This document shows, piece after piece, positions 51,985 through 63,335 of a stretch of 64,000 nucleotides of DNA. The DNA comes from Planctomycetota bacterium (GTDB lineage Bacteria; Planctomycetota; PLA2). The notes below the pieces were generated by a model. That model did not search any database and was not told the DNA's origin. It saw only the letters and a list, made by a program, of their open reading frames with translations. Both the position numbers and the translations under genes were made by a program. The stretch's first letter is position 1. The number at the start of each line of letters is the position of its first letter. The DNA lies in NCBI GenBank assembly GCA_021776785.1, contig JAJFFF010000012.1:1-64000 (forward strand), given 5' to 3'.

Positions 51985-52746
51985 CTATTGACCTGCGTTT
52001 TCGGCGTTCCGGAGTTGTTTCCAGAACGCATACCGGAGCTTTTGCCCCACGCCGGCGTCGCGGTTAGAGCGCCACCTGTTTCCAAGCCGCCTGTGCGCGG
52101 AAGCGCGAACCTCCAAGAGTTGAAGTTGATCGACCTGTCCCGGCCACTCCACAAGGAATTCCGTGCACCGGGCGACAATCGACTTCAGTGCATCCCGCTC
52201 TCCGTCCAGGCCGCCAATTGCCCATGCGAAAAACTCGCGTCGATCTTCCGCGGCCTTCGCTTCCATCGGATGGCCTATCGCGTTGCAAGCCTCGCGGAGC
52301 GCTTCGTAGATCCTTTCGGTACTTCCCGACCATGCACCTTCTTCAACCAAGCACCGGTCGGCGTTGTGAATGACATGGGACCACTTTCCCTGTCCTGCTT
52401 CGCCTAGATACCAGGGCATGATCAGTCCCGAAAAGATCCATGGTCCGTCTTTCTCTTCGCTGACGGTATCGACGATCCAATCTTCGATGCCAACTTCGCA
52501 CAGCTTCTCGCGCGTCGGTGCATCAAACCCGACCGGCGCGAATTTCCATGCGCTGTCGTGGTCTTCATCAACAACTCGATGTCCTTGATCGACAACCTGC
52601 GGCCCCCGAGTCGTACAACCACAACAAGGGCAATACACAAACGGAACGTCATCCGGCCGGCTCAGGAGAATGAACGGCTCGCCCGTAAAAACAAGACAAA
52701 GCCCGGCCGTGTACAACTGCACGTGCGTCGGTTGCTCCGCCATCAC
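51985..52746 (-). CDS. Protein of unknown function with CPCCGC zinc-ribbon-like motif
   Basis: 253 aa, distinct composition from neighbours; VPFVYCPCCGCTTRG. Confidence 0.55.
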   Translation of the reverse strand: MMAEQPTHVQLYTAGLCLVFTGEPFILLSRPDDVPFVYCPCCGCTTRGPQVVDQGHRVVDEDHDSAWKFAPVGFDAPTREKLCEVGIEDWIVDTVSEEKDGPWIFSGLIMPWYLGEAGQGKWSHVIHNADRCLVEEGAWSGSTERIYEALREACNAIGHPMEAKAAEDRREFFAWAIGGLDGERDALKSIVARCTEFLVEWPGQVDQLQLLEVRASAHRRLGNRWRSNRDAGVGQKLRYAFWKQLRNAENAGQ

Positions 52747-53063
52747 TCCACCCTAACCGTCGCGTGACCCAAGTCGAGCAGCTCGTTAGGCCGGGAAGTC
52801 CGGCCCACTGAAGGGCGGGCCGGAAGGCCGAGGTCAGAGGAGCCTTCGTTGTTCGCGCGCCGGACGGCTCAGTGTTCGGCTGTCGTTGTGTGTACGCACA
52901 ACCCCGCCTTCGCCACGGCTACGGCGGGTCGTCCGCGCCTCGCGAGAACGACAACTCATTCGCCGCACGCACAACCCGCGCGACGCAACGAACACCCAAA
53001 GCCAAGCCGCCAGAGGCGACGAGGCGCGCCCAAAGGCATGCCAAACCGATCGAACGTCGGGCT

Positions 53064-53083
53064 ATGACATCGTCAGATGTCAT
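53064..53083 (-). repeat. Hairpin A1
   Basis: ATGACATC-GTCA-GATGTCAT, perfect 8-bp stem. Confidence 0.9.
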
Positions 53084-53091
53084 GCACCGCG

Positions 53092-53111
53092 TCAACATCG
53101 TCAGATGTTGA
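53092..53111 (-). repeat. Hairpin B
   Basis: TCAACATC-GTCA-GATGTTGA, perfect 8-bp stem; 5' flank on the minus strand CTGGCTCAAC matches the aspS array CTGGTTCAAC. Confidence 0.9.
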
Positions 53112-53159
53112 GCCAGAGATACTGCACATAAGGCCTTTGGTCACATGCCTCGGCAGACG

Positions 53160-53186
53160 AAAAAGGGCCGCACAACCGTGCGACCC
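53160..53186 (-). terminator. Second copy of the rpsG terminator
   Basis: AAAAAGGGCCGCACAACCGTGCGACCC, identical to 53598-53624. Confidence 0.75.
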
Positions 53187-53335
53187 TCTTGGATCGTAAG
53201 CAAAGCGAAAAGTTGTGCGTCCGCCCAACAAGAACCCGCACGCACAACTCACGCCCGAATCGAACACCCCGGGCCAAGCCGCCAGAGGCGACGAGGCGCG
53301 CCCAAAGGCATGCCAAACCGCCCAAACGCCGAGCT

Positions 53336-53355
53336 ATGACATCGTCAGATGTCAT
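53336..53355 (-). repeat. Hairpin A2
   Basis: ATGACATC-GTCA-GATGTCAT. Confidence 0.9.
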
Positions 53356-53533
53356 GCAGAGAACACATAAGAAGTTCAGGCACTTCGCTCGCGGTACGAA
53401 AAAAGGCCGCCTTGTGCCTACGCACAACAAAAAACGAGCGCACAACTCACGCCCGAATCGAACACCCAAAGCCAAGCCGCCAGAGGCGACGAGGCGCGCC
53501 CAAAGGCATGCCAAACCGATCGAGCGACGAGCT

Positions 53534-53553
53534 ATGACATCGTGAGATGTCAT
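53534..53553 (-). repeat. Hairpin A3 (loop variant)
   Basis: ATGACATC-GTGA-GATGTCAT; loop UCAC on the minus strand. Confidence 0.9.
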
Positions 53554-53597
53554 GCAGGAAACACATAAGGCCTTTAGCCACTTTGCCTCGGCAGACG

Positions 53598-53624
53598 AAA
53601 AAGGGCCGCACAACCGTGCGACCC
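53598..53624 (-). terminator. Rho-independent terminator of rpsL-rpsG
   Basis: Minus: GGGTCGCAC-GGTT-GTGCGGCCC-TTTTT. Confidence 0.85.
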
Positions 53625-53652
53625 TCTTGGATCGTAAGCAAAGCGAAAAACG

Positions 53653-54126
53653 CTACCAGGCAAAGTGGCTAAAGGCCTTATTGGCCTCCGCCATCTTATG
53701 AACGTTCTCACGAGTAGTCATAGCCCCACCCTCACCGTTGTACGCGGCGATCAACTCGTCGGCCAACGCGCGGGCGATCGGGCGGCCCTTCTTGCCTCGT
53801 GCGGACGTCAAGATCCACCGGACCGCGAGCATCTGCGCGCGGCGGCGGTTCACTTCCATCGGCACCTGGTACGTCGCACCACCGACGCGCTTGCTGCGCA
53901 CCTGGATCATCGGCTTGACGTTGTTCAGTGCTTGCGTGAACACCTCAAGCGGGTCCTTGTCCTTCATGCGGCCTGCGATGATATCGAAGGCGCCATACAC
54001 CGCTGCTTGCGCGGTGGATTTTTTGCCGTCGCGCATGACGGAGTTGATGAACTTGCCCAACAACTTGTTGTTGTTTTGGGGATCCGGCTTGAGGTAGCGC
54101 TCGGTTGATTTGTAGTTACGCGGCAT
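53653..54126 (-). CDS. rpsG: 30S ribosomal protein S7
   Basis: MPRNYKSTERYLKPDPQNNNKLLGKFINSVMRDGKKSTAQAAVYGAFD... Confidence 0.97.
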   Translation of the reverse strand: MPRNYKSTERYLKPDPQNNNKLLGKFINSVMRDGKKSTAQAAVYGAFDIIAGRMKDKDPLEVFTQALNNVKPMIQVRSKRVGGATYQVPMEVNRRRAQMLAVRWILTSARGKKGRPIARALADELIAAYNGEGGAMTTRENVHKMAEANKAFSHFAW

Positions 54127-54141
54127 CTTGAATGCTTCTTA

Positions 54142-54513
54142 TTACTTGGGGCGTTTGGCGCCGTACTTGGAGCGGCCCTGACGACGGTCTTCCACACCCG
54201 AAGCATCCAGTGTGCCGCGGATCACGTGATAGCGCACACCCGGAAGGTCGCGCACCTTTCCACCACGCACGAGCACAATCGAGTGCTCCTGCAGGTTGTG
54301 CCCCTCACCCGGAATGTAGGCCGTAACCTCTTTTCCGTTCGAGAGACGCACGCGCGCGATTTTGCGCAACGCGGAGTTCGGCTTCTTGGGCGTCATGGTC
54401 TTGACCTGAAGGCAGACGCCGCGCTTGGCCGGACAACTGTCCAGGGCGGGCGACTTGCTGCGATAGACCTTCGGCTTGCGGCCGTGGCGGATGAGCTGAT
54501 TGATAGTCGGCAT
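54142..54513 (-). CDS. rpsL: 30S ribosomal protein S12
   Basis: [78 protein letters not shown]. Confidence 0.97.
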   Translation of the reverse strand: MPTINQLIRHGRKPKVYRSKSPALDSCPAKRGVCLQVKTMTPKKPNSALRKIARVRLSNGKEVTAYIPGEGHNLQEHSIVLVRGGKVRDLPGVRYHVIRGTLDASGVEDRRQGRSKYGAKRPK

Positions 54514-54613
54514 AATTCGAATCGTCCAAGATAGCAACGCCGCCCCCTGAGCACCAGATTCGAGGTGCCCGATTCGAGCGCCGGGATCCGCTCGGCCGAA
54601 AAGACCGACGGTT

Positions 54614-54652
54614 CCCTGGGAGCCGTTCCGTTGCCGAAACGAGCTCCCAGGG
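54614..54652 (-). promoter_or_regulatory. Strong hairpin in the rpoC-rpsL intergenic region
   Basis: CCCTGGGAGC...GCTCCCAGGG (10 bp) with inner CGTT/AACG pairing; no U tract immediately after. Confidence 0.55.
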
Positions 54653-54685
54653 CACTCGATGGGGAAAATCGCTGCTGCTGGCTCC

Positions 54686-57600
54686 TTAGGCGGCGCCTCC
54701 GCCGAGGTTTTCCGGCGCGAAGGGGTCTTCGAAGTCGAAGCCCTCCTCGTCCAGCGAAATCGAGCGCTTCAAGCGCGCGTTGTTGTACCAATTAAACCCG
54801 GTGCCGGCGGGGATCAAGTGACCCAAGATCACGTTCTCCTTCAGGCCGACCAGGTTGTCGATGCGGCCCGCCAGGGCGGCTTCCGTCAAGACCTTGGTGG
54901 TCTCCTGGAACGACGCCGCCGAGATAAACGAGTCGCTTTGCAAGGACGCCTTGGTGATGCCCATGAGCAACGGAGTCGCGCGGGACGGACGACCGTTCTC
55001 CTCGATGACCGTCTTGTTGGCCTCGCGGAAACGGAACTTGTCCACGACCGAACCCGGCAAGAACTCGGTGTCGCCCGGATCTTCGATGCGGACCTTGCGC
55101 ATCATCTGAGACACGATGATTTCAATGTGCTTGTCATCGATCTTCACGCTCTGCGACCCGTAAACATCTTGAACCTGACGGACCAAGTACGCCTGCACCG
55201 ACTCTTCACCGGTGATGCGCAAGATGTCGTGGGGAACGAGCGGGCCCTCGGTCAGCGGCTCCCCGGCGCGCACGCGGTCACCGTTGTGCACGAGCAGGTG
55301 CTTACCCTGCGGGATGAGGTGCTCTTTTTCGATGCCCGATTCCGTGCGCACGCGCAAGACACGCTTGCCGCGCTTTTTCTCACCGAGTTCGACCGAACCG
55401 TCGATCTCCGACATGACCGCCGGCTCTTTGGGCTTACGCGCCTCAAACAGCTCGGTCACACGCGGTAGACCACCGGTGATGTCTTGCGTACCACTGATCT
55501 CACGCGGCGTCTTAGCGATGAGCGTTCCGGCTTTGATCTTCGCGCCATCCGCGACCTCTAGGTACGCACGCTCCGGAATCGGATACAGCGCCAGCGGCTG
55601 ATCATCCTTATCCACCATGACGATCTGCGGGTGCAGGTCGCCCTTGTGCTCAACGATCTGTCGGCGGGTGACACCTGAGTGGGCGTCTTTCTCCAACTTC
55701 ATCGTCTTGCCTTCGACGATCTCGTCGTAACGAACCACGCCGTCGCGCTCGCAGAGGATCGGCACGTGGTGAGGGTCCCAGCGGCAAAGGATCTGACGTT
55801 CCTTAACGCGCTTGCCCTCTTCGACCAACAGCACAGCACCCGCAGGCACCAACTGACGATCGACTTCGCGACCCTGGTCGTCCTCGATCAAGATGTCGGC
55901 GTTACGGTTGAGACAGATCGTCTCGCCGGCGTCGTTCTTGACCGCTTTGAGTTTGTCAAACCGCACGACGCCCTTAAAGCGCGTGCGAATCTCAGCTTCT
56001 TCCACCGTCTTGTGCGCCGTACCACCGATGTGGAACGTACGCATCGTGAGCTGCGTACCCGGCTCACCGATCGACTGGGCGCCGATGATGCCGACCGCGA
56101 GGCCGAGCTCCACCAACTTGCCGCGCGAAAGGTCCATGCCGTAGCAACGCGCGCACACGCCGAGCGGCGCTTCACACGTGAGCGGGCTGCGCACACGAAT
56201 TTTCTCGTAGCCCATGCCATGAATGCGGCGGGCGACATCTTCGGTGATGACGGCGTTCTCGTGCACAACCTCTTCGTCACTGATGACGTCGATGATCGTG
56301 TCGCGTGCAATGCGGCCGCCGATCGAGTCCGCCAAGCTCAGTTCGACCTTGTCGCCCTTGTAGATCGTGCCCTTCGAGATTCCGTTGAGCGTGCCGCAGT
56401 CGTCCATCGTGATCACGACGTTTTGCGCGACGTCCGCGAGCTTACGTGTGAGGTATCCGGAGTCCGCGGTCTTAAGCGCCGTGTCCGCCAAACCCTTACG
56501 CGCGCCGTGCGTACTGGAGAAGTACTCCAGGACCTTCAGGCCTTCGCGGAAGTTCGCCTTAATCGGCGTTTCGATGATCTTGCCCGACGGTTTCGCCATC
56601 AAGCCGCGCATGCCCGCCAACTGGCGGATCTGTTCGACCGAACCACGAGCGCCGGTCTCCGCCATCAAGTAGACCGGGTTGAGGTACGGCTTGCCGTCCC
56701 GCGTGTCGGTCTTGAGCTCGGCCATCATCTCCTTACCGATCGTCTCGCGAGCGGCGGTCCAGCAGTCGATGACCTGGTTGTAACGCTCGCCGTCGGTGAT
56801 GACGCCGGAGCGGTAGTTCTTCACGATCTGATCCGCTTCGGCTTGCGCTGCGGCGATGATCTCGTTTTTCTTGGACGGCGTGCGCATGTCGTCTTTAGCG
56901 AACGACACACCGGCGCGTGTTGCCGACTTGAACCCGATTTCCTTAATCGCGTCGAGCAGCTTCACCGTCGCCTCGCGGCCCAAGATTTTGTGGCAGTCCG
57001 AGATCACGTCTTGGATGTACGCCTTGGTTAGCGAGAAGTTATAGAACGGCATCCGGTCCGGCAGGATGTCGTTGAAGATGACCCGTCCCATCGTCGTGGT
57101 GACGAGTCCGTCCACCGCTTTCGCGTCGCCGCGCGCTTCCGTGATGATCTTGCGATCGCCCAAACGCAAACGCACATTGCTGTGCGTGTGCAGACGGCCG
57201 GTGCCATACGCGAGAAACGCTTCATTGATCCCGCCCACCGTGAGCGGATCGCCCTCGACCAGGTCGTGATCGACGGTTAGGTACCCGATGCCGAGGACGA
57301 TGTCCTGGCTCGGCGCAATGATCGGCTTACCGTTGGACGGCGAGAAAATGTTGTGCGGCGCAAGCATGAGCGTCGTCGCTTCAATCTGCGCTTCAAAGGA
57401 CAGCGGTAGGTGCACCGCCATCTGGTCGCCATCGAAGTCCGCGTTAAATCCGGTGCAAACCAACGGGTGAATACGGATCGCGTTGCCCTCGACGAGCACG
57501 GGCTGGAACGCCTGAATACCGACGCGGTGAAGCGTCGGCGCGCGGTTCAACAAAACCGGGTGGTTTTGAATGACCTCTTCCAAGATGTCCCAGACCTCTT

Positions 57601-58801
57601 CGTCGCGACGTTCGAGCATCTTCTTGGCGCTCTTGATCGTGTCGGCCAAGCCCATCTCTTTGAGGCGACGAATGATGAACGGCTGGTACAGCTCCAGCGC
57701 GATCTTTTTCGGCAAGCCGCATTGGTGCAGCTTCAGGTCGGGTCCGACCACGATGACGGAACGCGCACTGTAGTCGACGCGCTTTCCGAGCAGGTTCTCG
57801 CGGAAACGACCCTGCTTACCCTTGATCATGTCCGTCAGCGACTTGAGCGGCCGGTTGCTGGAACCGAGCACCGAGCGTAGGCAACGGTTGTTGTCGAACA
57901 ACGCGTCCACCGACTGCTGCAGCATGCGCTTTTCGTTGCGGATAATGACTTCGGGCGCGTTGAGGTCGAGCAGCTTCTTCAAGCGGTTGTTGCGGTTGAT
58001 CAAACGACGGTAGAGGTCGTTTAGGTCCGACGTCGCAAAGTTACCGCTCTCGAGCAACACGAGCGGACGTAGGTCCGGCGGAATGACCGGAATCACGTCG
58101 AGAATCATGTACTCGGGCTTGTTCTCGGACTCGCGGATCGCATCCACGAGCTTCAAACGCTTAATGATGTCTTTTTGGCGCTGGCGTGACTTGGTGGATC
58201 CCAATTCGACGCGCAGCTCCTCGGAGATTTCGTCAAGATCGATATCGCGCAAAAGATCGCGCATCGACTCCGCGCCCATCGACGCCTTGAACGAATCGCC
58301 GTACTTCAAACGGCACTCGCGGTACTGCTCCTCCGTGAGCAATTGCAACCGCTTCAGCGGTGTATCGCCTTCTTCCGTGACAACGTAGTCTTGGAAATAG
58401 ACCACGCGCTCGAGCGCGTTTGTCTTCATGCCAAGCATCGTGCCCAGTCGGGACGGCATCGCTTTGAAGAACCAGATGTGCACGATGGGCGCCGCGAGGC
58501 TGATATGCCCCATGCGCTTTCTGCGCACGCGGCTGTGCGTCACTTTGACGCCGCAGCGGTCGCAGATGATGCCCTTGTGCTTGATGCCCTTGTACTTGCC
58601 GCAGGCACATTCCCAGTCGCGTTCCGGGCCAAAGATGCGCTCACAGAAGAGGCCGTCTTTTTCGGACCGGTACGTACGATAGTTAATCGTCTCGGGCTTT
58701 TTGACTTCGCCGTAAGACCACGAACGAATGTCGTCCGGAGACGCGAGGCGAATCTTGACCGCGCTGTAGTCGTTAATGCGGTTGTAGAGAGTTTCAACCA
58801 T
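54686..58801 (-). CDS. rpoC: RNA polymerase beta' subunit
   Basis: 1371 aa; contains [16 protein letters not shown] catalytic motif and zinc-binding [21 protein letters not shown]. Confidence 0.98.
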   Translation of the reverse strand: MVETLYNRINDYSAVKIRLASPDDIRSWSYGEVKKPETINYRTYRSEKDGLFCERIFGPERDWECACGKYKGIKHKGIICDRCGVKVTHSRVRRKRMGHISLAAPIVHIWFFKAMPSRLGTMLGMKTNALERVVYFQDYVVTEEGDTPLKRLQLLTEEQYRECRLKYGDSFKASMGAESMRDLLRDIDLDEISEELRVELGSTKSRQRQKDIIKRLKLVDAIRESENKPEYMILDVIPVIPPDLRPLVLLESGNFATSDLNDLYRRLINRNNRLKKLLDLNAPEVIIRNEKRMLQQSVDALFDNNRCLRSVLGSSNRPLKSLTDMIKGKQGRFRENLLGKRVDYSARSVIVVGPDLKLHQCGLPKKIALELYQPFIIRRLKEMGLADTIKSAKKMLERRDEEVWDILEEVIQNHPVLLNRAPTLHRVGIQAFQPVLVEGNAIRIHPLVCTGFNADFDGDQMAVHLPLSFEAQIEATTLMLAPHNIFSPSNGKPIIAPSQDIVLGIGYLTVDHDLVEGDPLTVGGINEAFLAYGTGRLHTHSNVRLRLGDRKIITEARGDAKAVDGLVTTTMGRVIFNDILPDRMPFYNFSLTKAYIQDVISDCHKILGREATVKLLDAIKEIGFKSATRAGVSFAKDDMRTPSKKNEIIAAAQAEADQIVKNYRSGVITDGERYNQVIDCWTAARETIGKEMMAELKTDTRDGKPYLNPVYLMAETGARGSVEQIRQLAGMRGLMAKPSGKIIETPIKANFREGLKVLEYFSSTHGARKGLADTALKTADSGYLTRKLADVAQNVVITMDDCGTLNGISKGTIYKGDKVELSLADSIGGRIARDTIIDVISDEEVVHENAVITEDVARRIHGMGYEKIRVRSPLTCEAPLGVCARCYGMDLSRGKLVELGLAVGIIGAQSIGEPGTQLTMRTFHIGGTAHKTVEEAEIRTRFKGVVRFDKLKAVKNDAGETICLNRNADILIEDDQGREVDRQLVPAGAVLLVEEGKRVKERQILCRWDPHHVPILCERDGVVRYDEIVEGKTMKLEKDAHSGVTRRQIVEHKGDLHPQIVMVDKDDQPLALYPIPERAYLEVADGAKIKAGTLIAKTPREISGTQDITGGLPRVTELFEARKPKEPAVMSEIDGSVELGEKKRGKRVLRVRTESGIEKEHLIPQGKHLLVHNGDRVRAGEPLTEGPLVPHDILRITGEESVQAYLVRQVQDVYGSQSVKIDDKHIEIIVSQMMRKVRIEDPGDTEFLPGSVVDKFRFREANKTVIEENGRPSRATPLLMGITKASLQSDSFISAASFQETTKVLTEAALAGRIDNLVGLKENVILGHLIPAGTGFNWYNNARLKRSISLDEEGFDFEDPFAPENLGGGAA

Positions 58802-58810
58802 TGATAGCTC

Positions 58811-61800
58811 CTAAAACGCCTGCTTGACGAGCTCTAAGTTGAGCGCCAAGCCCTTGATCTCGTTCGTCAACACCTCGAACGACACCGGGGTGCCGGCTTC
58901 GAGAATGTTTTCGCCCTTGACCATTGCTTCGTAGATCTTCATGCGGCCGTCCACGTCATCGGATTTGACGGTGAGTAGCTCCTGAAGAATGTTGGCTGCA
59001 CCGTATGCCTCGAGCGCCCAGACCTCCATCTCACCGAAGCGCTGGCCGCCGAAGCGCGCCTTACCGCCGAGCGGCTGCTGCGTAATGAGGGAGTACGGGC
59101 CCGTGGCACGCGCGTGGATCTTGTCGTCCACCAAGTGGTGCAGTTTGAGCATGTACATGTAGCCGACGGTGACCTTTTGCTCGAACGGCTCGCCGGTGCG
59201 GCCGTCGATCAAGATCGACTTGCCGTCCTTCGGTAGACCCGCACGCTCGAGGAGCGCTTCGACATCGGTCTCCTTGCAGCCGTCAAACACCGGCGTCACA
59301 ACCTGGTAGCCAAGCGCCTTGGCCGCAAAGCCCAGGTGCGTCTCCAGGATCTGACCGACGTTCATGCGGCTCGGCACGCCGAGCGGGTTCAGAACCATCT
59401 GCACCGGCGTCCCGTCTTGCAAGTACGGCATGTTCTCGATCGGCATGATGCGAGAGATGACGCCCTTGTTTCCGTGGCGGCCGGCGATCTTGTCACCCAC
59501 CGACATCGTGCGCTTGGTCGCGACATACACCTTGACCATTTCGAGCACGCCCGTCGGTAGCTCGTCACCGCGGCTGAGGCGGTTGACGCGCTTGTTCTTC
59601 TCGGACTCCGCGCCGTCGATGCGGTCGTACGAGTCCTTCAAGAAGCGGAGACGCTTGTCACGCGTACGCGACTTCTTCTCCTTCAACACCTGACCGCGCA
59701 AACGGTCGCGGATCTTTTTGAATTCGGCTGCACTCAGCACCGCACCCACCGTGAACGGCTTACGGGTGTCGGGATCCTTCATGACCCCTTCGCCCGATTC
59801 CGTCATCTCCTGGATGCCGGTTTCCAAGATCTCCTGGTAGGTGACCAGGAACTCGCGCTCCAAGCGCTTGATCTCGGCGAGGTTGCGCTGGCGTTCCTCC
59901 TCGGTGAGGTTGACCTTGCGCGAGAACTTCTGCGCGTCGATCACGATGCCTTCGACACCGCTGGGAACGTCGAGCGAGTCGTTTTTCACGTCCTCGCCCG
60001 CACGACCGAAGATCGCGTGCAGGAGTTTTTCTTCCGGAGACAGCTCGCTCTTGGACTTCGGCGAGACCTTACCGACCAAAATATCGCCGGGTCGGACGAA
60101 CGTACCGATGCGAACGATGCCCTCTTCGTCGAGGTTGCGCAGAGCGCGTTCCGAGACGTTCGGGATGTCGTTCGTGAACTCCTCGCGACCGAGTTTGGTC
60201 TCGCGGATTTCAATCTCGAACTCTTCGATGTGAATCGAGGTGTACGTGTCTTCGCGCAGCAACTGCTCGGAGATGAGCACCGCGTCCTCGAAGTTGTAGC
60301 CGTCAAACGGCATGAACGCGACGAGGATGTTTTTGCCCAACGCCAACTCGCCCTGATCGGTCGCGGCGCCGTCGGCGAGGATCTGACCCTCTTCGACTTT
60401 GTCACCCGAACGGACGATCGGCTTTTGGTTGAGGCACGTGCGCTCGTTGAGCCCCACGTACTTCTGCAACGGATACGTGTGTTCGCTGCGGCCGTTTCTG
60501 ACGACGATCTCGGTTGAGGTCGCCTTCGCCACGGTCCCCGCTTCGCGCGAACGCGGCAACATGCCGGAGTTCTTCGCGACCGCACGCTCCATCCCCGTCG
60601 CGACCAGCGGCGGTTCGGTGCGCACAAGCGGCACAGCCTGACGTTGCATGTTGGAGCCCATCAGCGCGCGGTTGGCGTCATCGTGCTCCAGGAACGGAAT
60701 GAGTGACGCCGAAACGCCGACCAACTGCATCGGGCTTACGTCTACGTAGTCGACCTGGCCCGGCTCGACGAGGAACAGGTCCTCGTTTTGACGCGCGAGG
60801 ACGACGTCTTCGGCGAACTTCCCACTCTCTTTGAGCTTGGTGTCCGCCGGCGCCATGATCTTGTCGCGCTCTTCGTCCGCACGGAGGTACACGATCTTGT
60901 CGAGCACGCCGCCGTCCTTCGCCACGCGATACGGCGTGACGAGGAACCCGTACGGATCCGCCTTCGCGAAAATACCGAGCGACGAGATCAGACCGATGTT
61001 TGTGCCTTCCGGCGTTTCAATCGGGCAGATGCGTCCGTAATGGGAAATGTGTACGTCGCGCACTTCGAAGCCGGCGCGCTTGCGGTTTAGACCGCCAGGG
61101 CCGAGCGCCGAGAGACGACGTTCGTGCGTGAGCTGACTGAGCGGGTTGGTCTGGTCCACCACCTGGCTCAGTTCGCCGCGACCGAAGAAGTAATCGATGG
61201 CCGAGCTGATCGTCTTGCTGTTGATGATCGAACGCGGCGTGATCGTCTCGCGGTTTTCGATGTTCATCCGCTCTTGCGCCGTGCGGCGGAGCTTGAGAAA
61301 GCCCTTGCGGATCTCATCGCCCGCCAACTCCGCGATCGTGCGGATCCGGCGGTTACCCAAGTGATCAATATCGTCGATTTCGCCGTTGCCCTCGCGGAGC
61401 GTCAGCAAGTATCCGACCGCGTTAACCAAGTCGTCGCGCTGCAAGACCTGCACGTCTTCGCCGGTCGTCTGGCTGAATTTGCGGTTGAGGCGGAAGCGCC
61501 CCACCTTGCCCAAACGGTAGCGACTCTCGTCGAAGAACTTCTCGCGGAACAGGTCACGCGCCTTTTCGAGTTGCGGCGGGTTGCCCGGACGCAGTCTCGA
61601 ATAGAGGCGCAGCAACGCGTCTTCGTGCGACGTCGTCGTGTCCTCGGCGAGCGTGTTCAGCAGAATCGGGTCCTCGAGCGAATCGATGACCTCGACGTGC
61701 TTGATGTTGGAACGCTGGATGATCTCGGCGTGCGCCTCGGAGATGGCGTCACCCGCGGGAACGAGGATCTCGCCCGTCGCTTCGTCGACGACATCTTCCA

Positions 61801-62491
61801 CGCAGTAACGGCCGGCGATCTTGTTGAGGAAGCCACGCGCCGTTCGCTTGACCTTCGACGTCTTGTGGAACAGGCGGATGATGTCCGCGTTGGTTGAGTA
61901 CTCTTCGCTCAGTGCGCGCAAAAGACTCGTCGCCGGGAACTTGCCCGACTGATCGATGCGCACCTGCATCGTGTCCTTTTTGGACACGTTGATCTCAATC
62001 CAAGAGCCGCGCTCCGGGATGATCCAGCAGGAGTGGAGCTTCTTGTCCGAAGAGTGGATCTCGACACTGAAGTCGACACCGGGTGAACGGTGAAGCTGCG
62101 TGACGATCACGCGCTCGGTTCCATTGATGATGAACTCGCCGCCGCCGATCATGATCGGCAGCTCTCCGAGGTACACCTCTTCTTCGATCGGCTCTTCCTT
62201 GTTGAGCCGAACGCGGATCTTGAACGGCGAACCGTAAGTCAACCGCAGACGCCGGCACTCTTCGGGCCGGTACCGCGGGGCACCGAGCTCGTAGCCCAAG
62301 AAGTCCAGCGACATCGTTCCGTCGTAGGACTCAATGGGGAAGATTTCGCCGATGATCGACTGGAGGCCGATCTTGTCGCGCTCAGAAAACGGAAGGTCGG
62401 ACTGCAAAAACGCGTCGTAGGACGCCGTCTGCAGTTCGGCAAGGTTGGGAAGGTCAAACGGTACCGTGCGACCGTACTTGAGAATCTCCAT
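58811..62491 (-). CDS. rpoB: RNA polymerase beta subunit
   Basis: 1226 aa; [41 protein letters not shown]. Confidence 0.98.
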   Translation of the reverse strand: MEILKYGRTVPFDLPNLAELQTASYDAFLQSDLPFSERDKIGLQSIIGEIFPIESYDGTMSLDFLGYELGAPRYRPEECRRLRLTYGSPFKIRVRLNKEEPIEEEVYLGELPIMIGGGEFIINGTERVIVTQLHRSPGVDFSVEIHSSDKKLHSCWIIPERGSWIEINVSKKDTMQVRIDQSGKFPATSLLRALSEEYSTNADIIRLFHKTSKVKRTARGFLNKIAGRYCVEDVVDEATGEILVPAGDAISEAHAEIIQRSNIKHVEVIDSLEDPILLNTLAEDTTTSHEDALLRLYSRLRPGNPPQLEKARDLFREKFFDESRYRLGKVGRFRLNRKFSQTTGEDVQVLQRDDLVNAVGYLLTLREGNGEIDDIDHLGNRRIRTIAELAGDEIRKGFLKLRRTAQERMNIENRETITPRSIINSKTISSAIDYFFGRGELSQVVDQTNPLSQLTHERRLSALGPGGLNRKRAGFEVRDVHISHYGRICPIETPEGTNIGLISSLGIFAKADPYGFLVTPYRVAKDGGVLDKIVYLRADEERDKIMAPADTKLKESGKFAEDVVLARQNEDLFLVEPGQVDYVDVSPMQLVGVSASLIPFLEHDDANRALMGSNMQRQAVPLVRTEPPLVATGMERAVAKNSGMLPRSREAGTVAKATSTEIVVRNGRSEHTYPLQKYVGLNERTCLNQKPIVRSGDKVEEGQILADGAATDQGELALGKNILVAFMPFDGYNFEDAVLISEQLLREDTYTSIHIEEFEIEIRETKLGREEFTNDIPNVSERALRNLDEEGIVRIGTFVRPGDILVGKVSPKSKSELSPEEKLLHAIFGRAGEDVKNDSLDVPSGVEGIVIDAQKFSRKVNLTEEERQRNLAEIKRLEREFLVTYQEILETGIQEMTESGEGVMKDPDTRKPFTVGAVLSAAEFKKIRDRLRGQVLKEKKSRTRDKRLRFLKDSYDRIDGAESEKNKRVNRLSRGDELPTGVLEMVKVYVATKRTMSVGDKIAGRHGNKGVISRIMPIENMPYLQDGTPVQMVLNPLGVPSRMNVGQILETHLGFAAKALGYQVVTPVFDGCKETDVEALLERAGLPKDGKSILIDGRTGEPFEQKVTVGYMYMLKLHHLVDDKIHARATGPYSLITQQPLGGKARFGGQRFGEMEVWALEAYGAANILQELLTVKSDDVDGRMKIYEAMVKGENILEAGTPVSFEVLTNEIKGLALNLELVKQAF

Positions 62492-62779
62492 CGGGGGAGT
62501 CTTCTCCTAGATGTAAAGAGAGCGAAGACACGAACGTCTCCATCCCCCGTACCGGCGGCCCCGCGTGCCCACTGATTGCAGCCCCGAGTCGTCTGACCGG
62601 GAAGCTTGCAACGTGGTACTCGCGAGGAAAGGCCGAAACGTAAGGACAGGGATCGCCGTTACCCCAGCAACCACCGCACAAAACGGGGCAGCCAGGCCAT
62701 AAACTCGTTCCGCAACCGCGTTTCTCGGCCCGTCGGCCATCTTCACGGTACGTCGAATCGTAACCCGGACTTCCCCCGA

Positions 62780-62813
62780 CCGGTCATTTCGCCGACAAAA
62801 GCGAAACGACCGG
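62780..62813 (-). promoter_or_regulatory. 13-bp stem-loop in the rplL-rpoB intergenic region
   Basis: Minus: CCGGTCGTTTCGC-TTTTGTCG-GCGAAATGACCGG with one G-U pair. Confidence 0.65.
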
Positions 62814-62850
62814 CGGGAGAATTGCGCCAAAGCGCCGTACAAACGTCGCA

Positions 62851-63258
62851 TTAAGCGAGTTCGACGGTCGCTCCTGCGTCCTCCAGATCTTTTTTGACCT
62901 TCTCGGCTTCGTCCTTGGACGCGCCTTCTTTGATCTTGCTGGGGATGCTGTCCACCATGTCTTTGGCCTCCTTGAGGCCGAGACCGGTGATGGCACGAAC
63001 GGCCTTGATGACGGCGATCTTCTTGTCGCCCGCCGCCTTCAAAATGACGTCGAAAGCGGACTTTTCCACCGCCTCGTCGCCACCGCCACCGGGTGCTGCC
63101 ATCGCTACGGCCGCGGGTGCCGCGGCGCTAACGTTCCAGCGCTCTTCAAGAGCTTTCACGAGCTTCGCCGCACGACCCAAGGGAAGGGCGTCTAGCTTTT
63201 GGAAAATCTCTTCGAGTTCGCCGTCGAGCTCAATCGTCTGCGTGTTTTCTTCGGACAT
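62851..63258 (-). CDS. rplL: 50S ribosomal protein L7/L12
   Basis: [71 protein letters not shown]. Confidence 0.97.
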   Translation of the reverse strand: MSEENTQTIELDGELEEIFQKLDALPLGRAAKLVKALEERWNVSAAAPAAVAMAAPGGGGDEAVEKSAFDVILKAAGDKKIAVIKAVRAITGLGLKEAKDMVDSIPSKIKEGASKDEAEKVKKDLEDAGATVELA

Positions 63259-63335
63259 CTCTGGCTCCGTATCTAACGGTTAGTGTTTTGTTTTGCTTCC
63301 GGCGGGCAACCCGACGGATCGTTTCAATCGTCGCG

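Larger units (their letters stand above)
52991..53650. repeat. Composite repeat array downstream of rpsG: three ~96-bp cores, hairpins and duplicated terminators
   Basis: Cores 52991-53086, 53263-53358, 53461-53556 share AACACCC..GCCAAGCCGCCAGAGGCGACGAGGCGCGCCCAAAGGCATGCCAAACCG..CTATGACATCGTCAGATGTCATGCA. Confidence 0.92.

Noticed and set aside
53101-53613. 170-aa minus-strand ORF with internal protein repeats
   Set aside because: Starts inside the rpsG terminator and is a translation of the nucleotide repeats; the apparent protein repeat follows from the 198-bp period. One of the two spacings (272 bp) is not a multiple of three.
55679-57031. 450-aa plus-strand ORF opposite rpoC
   Set aside because: Antisense shadow of rpoC.
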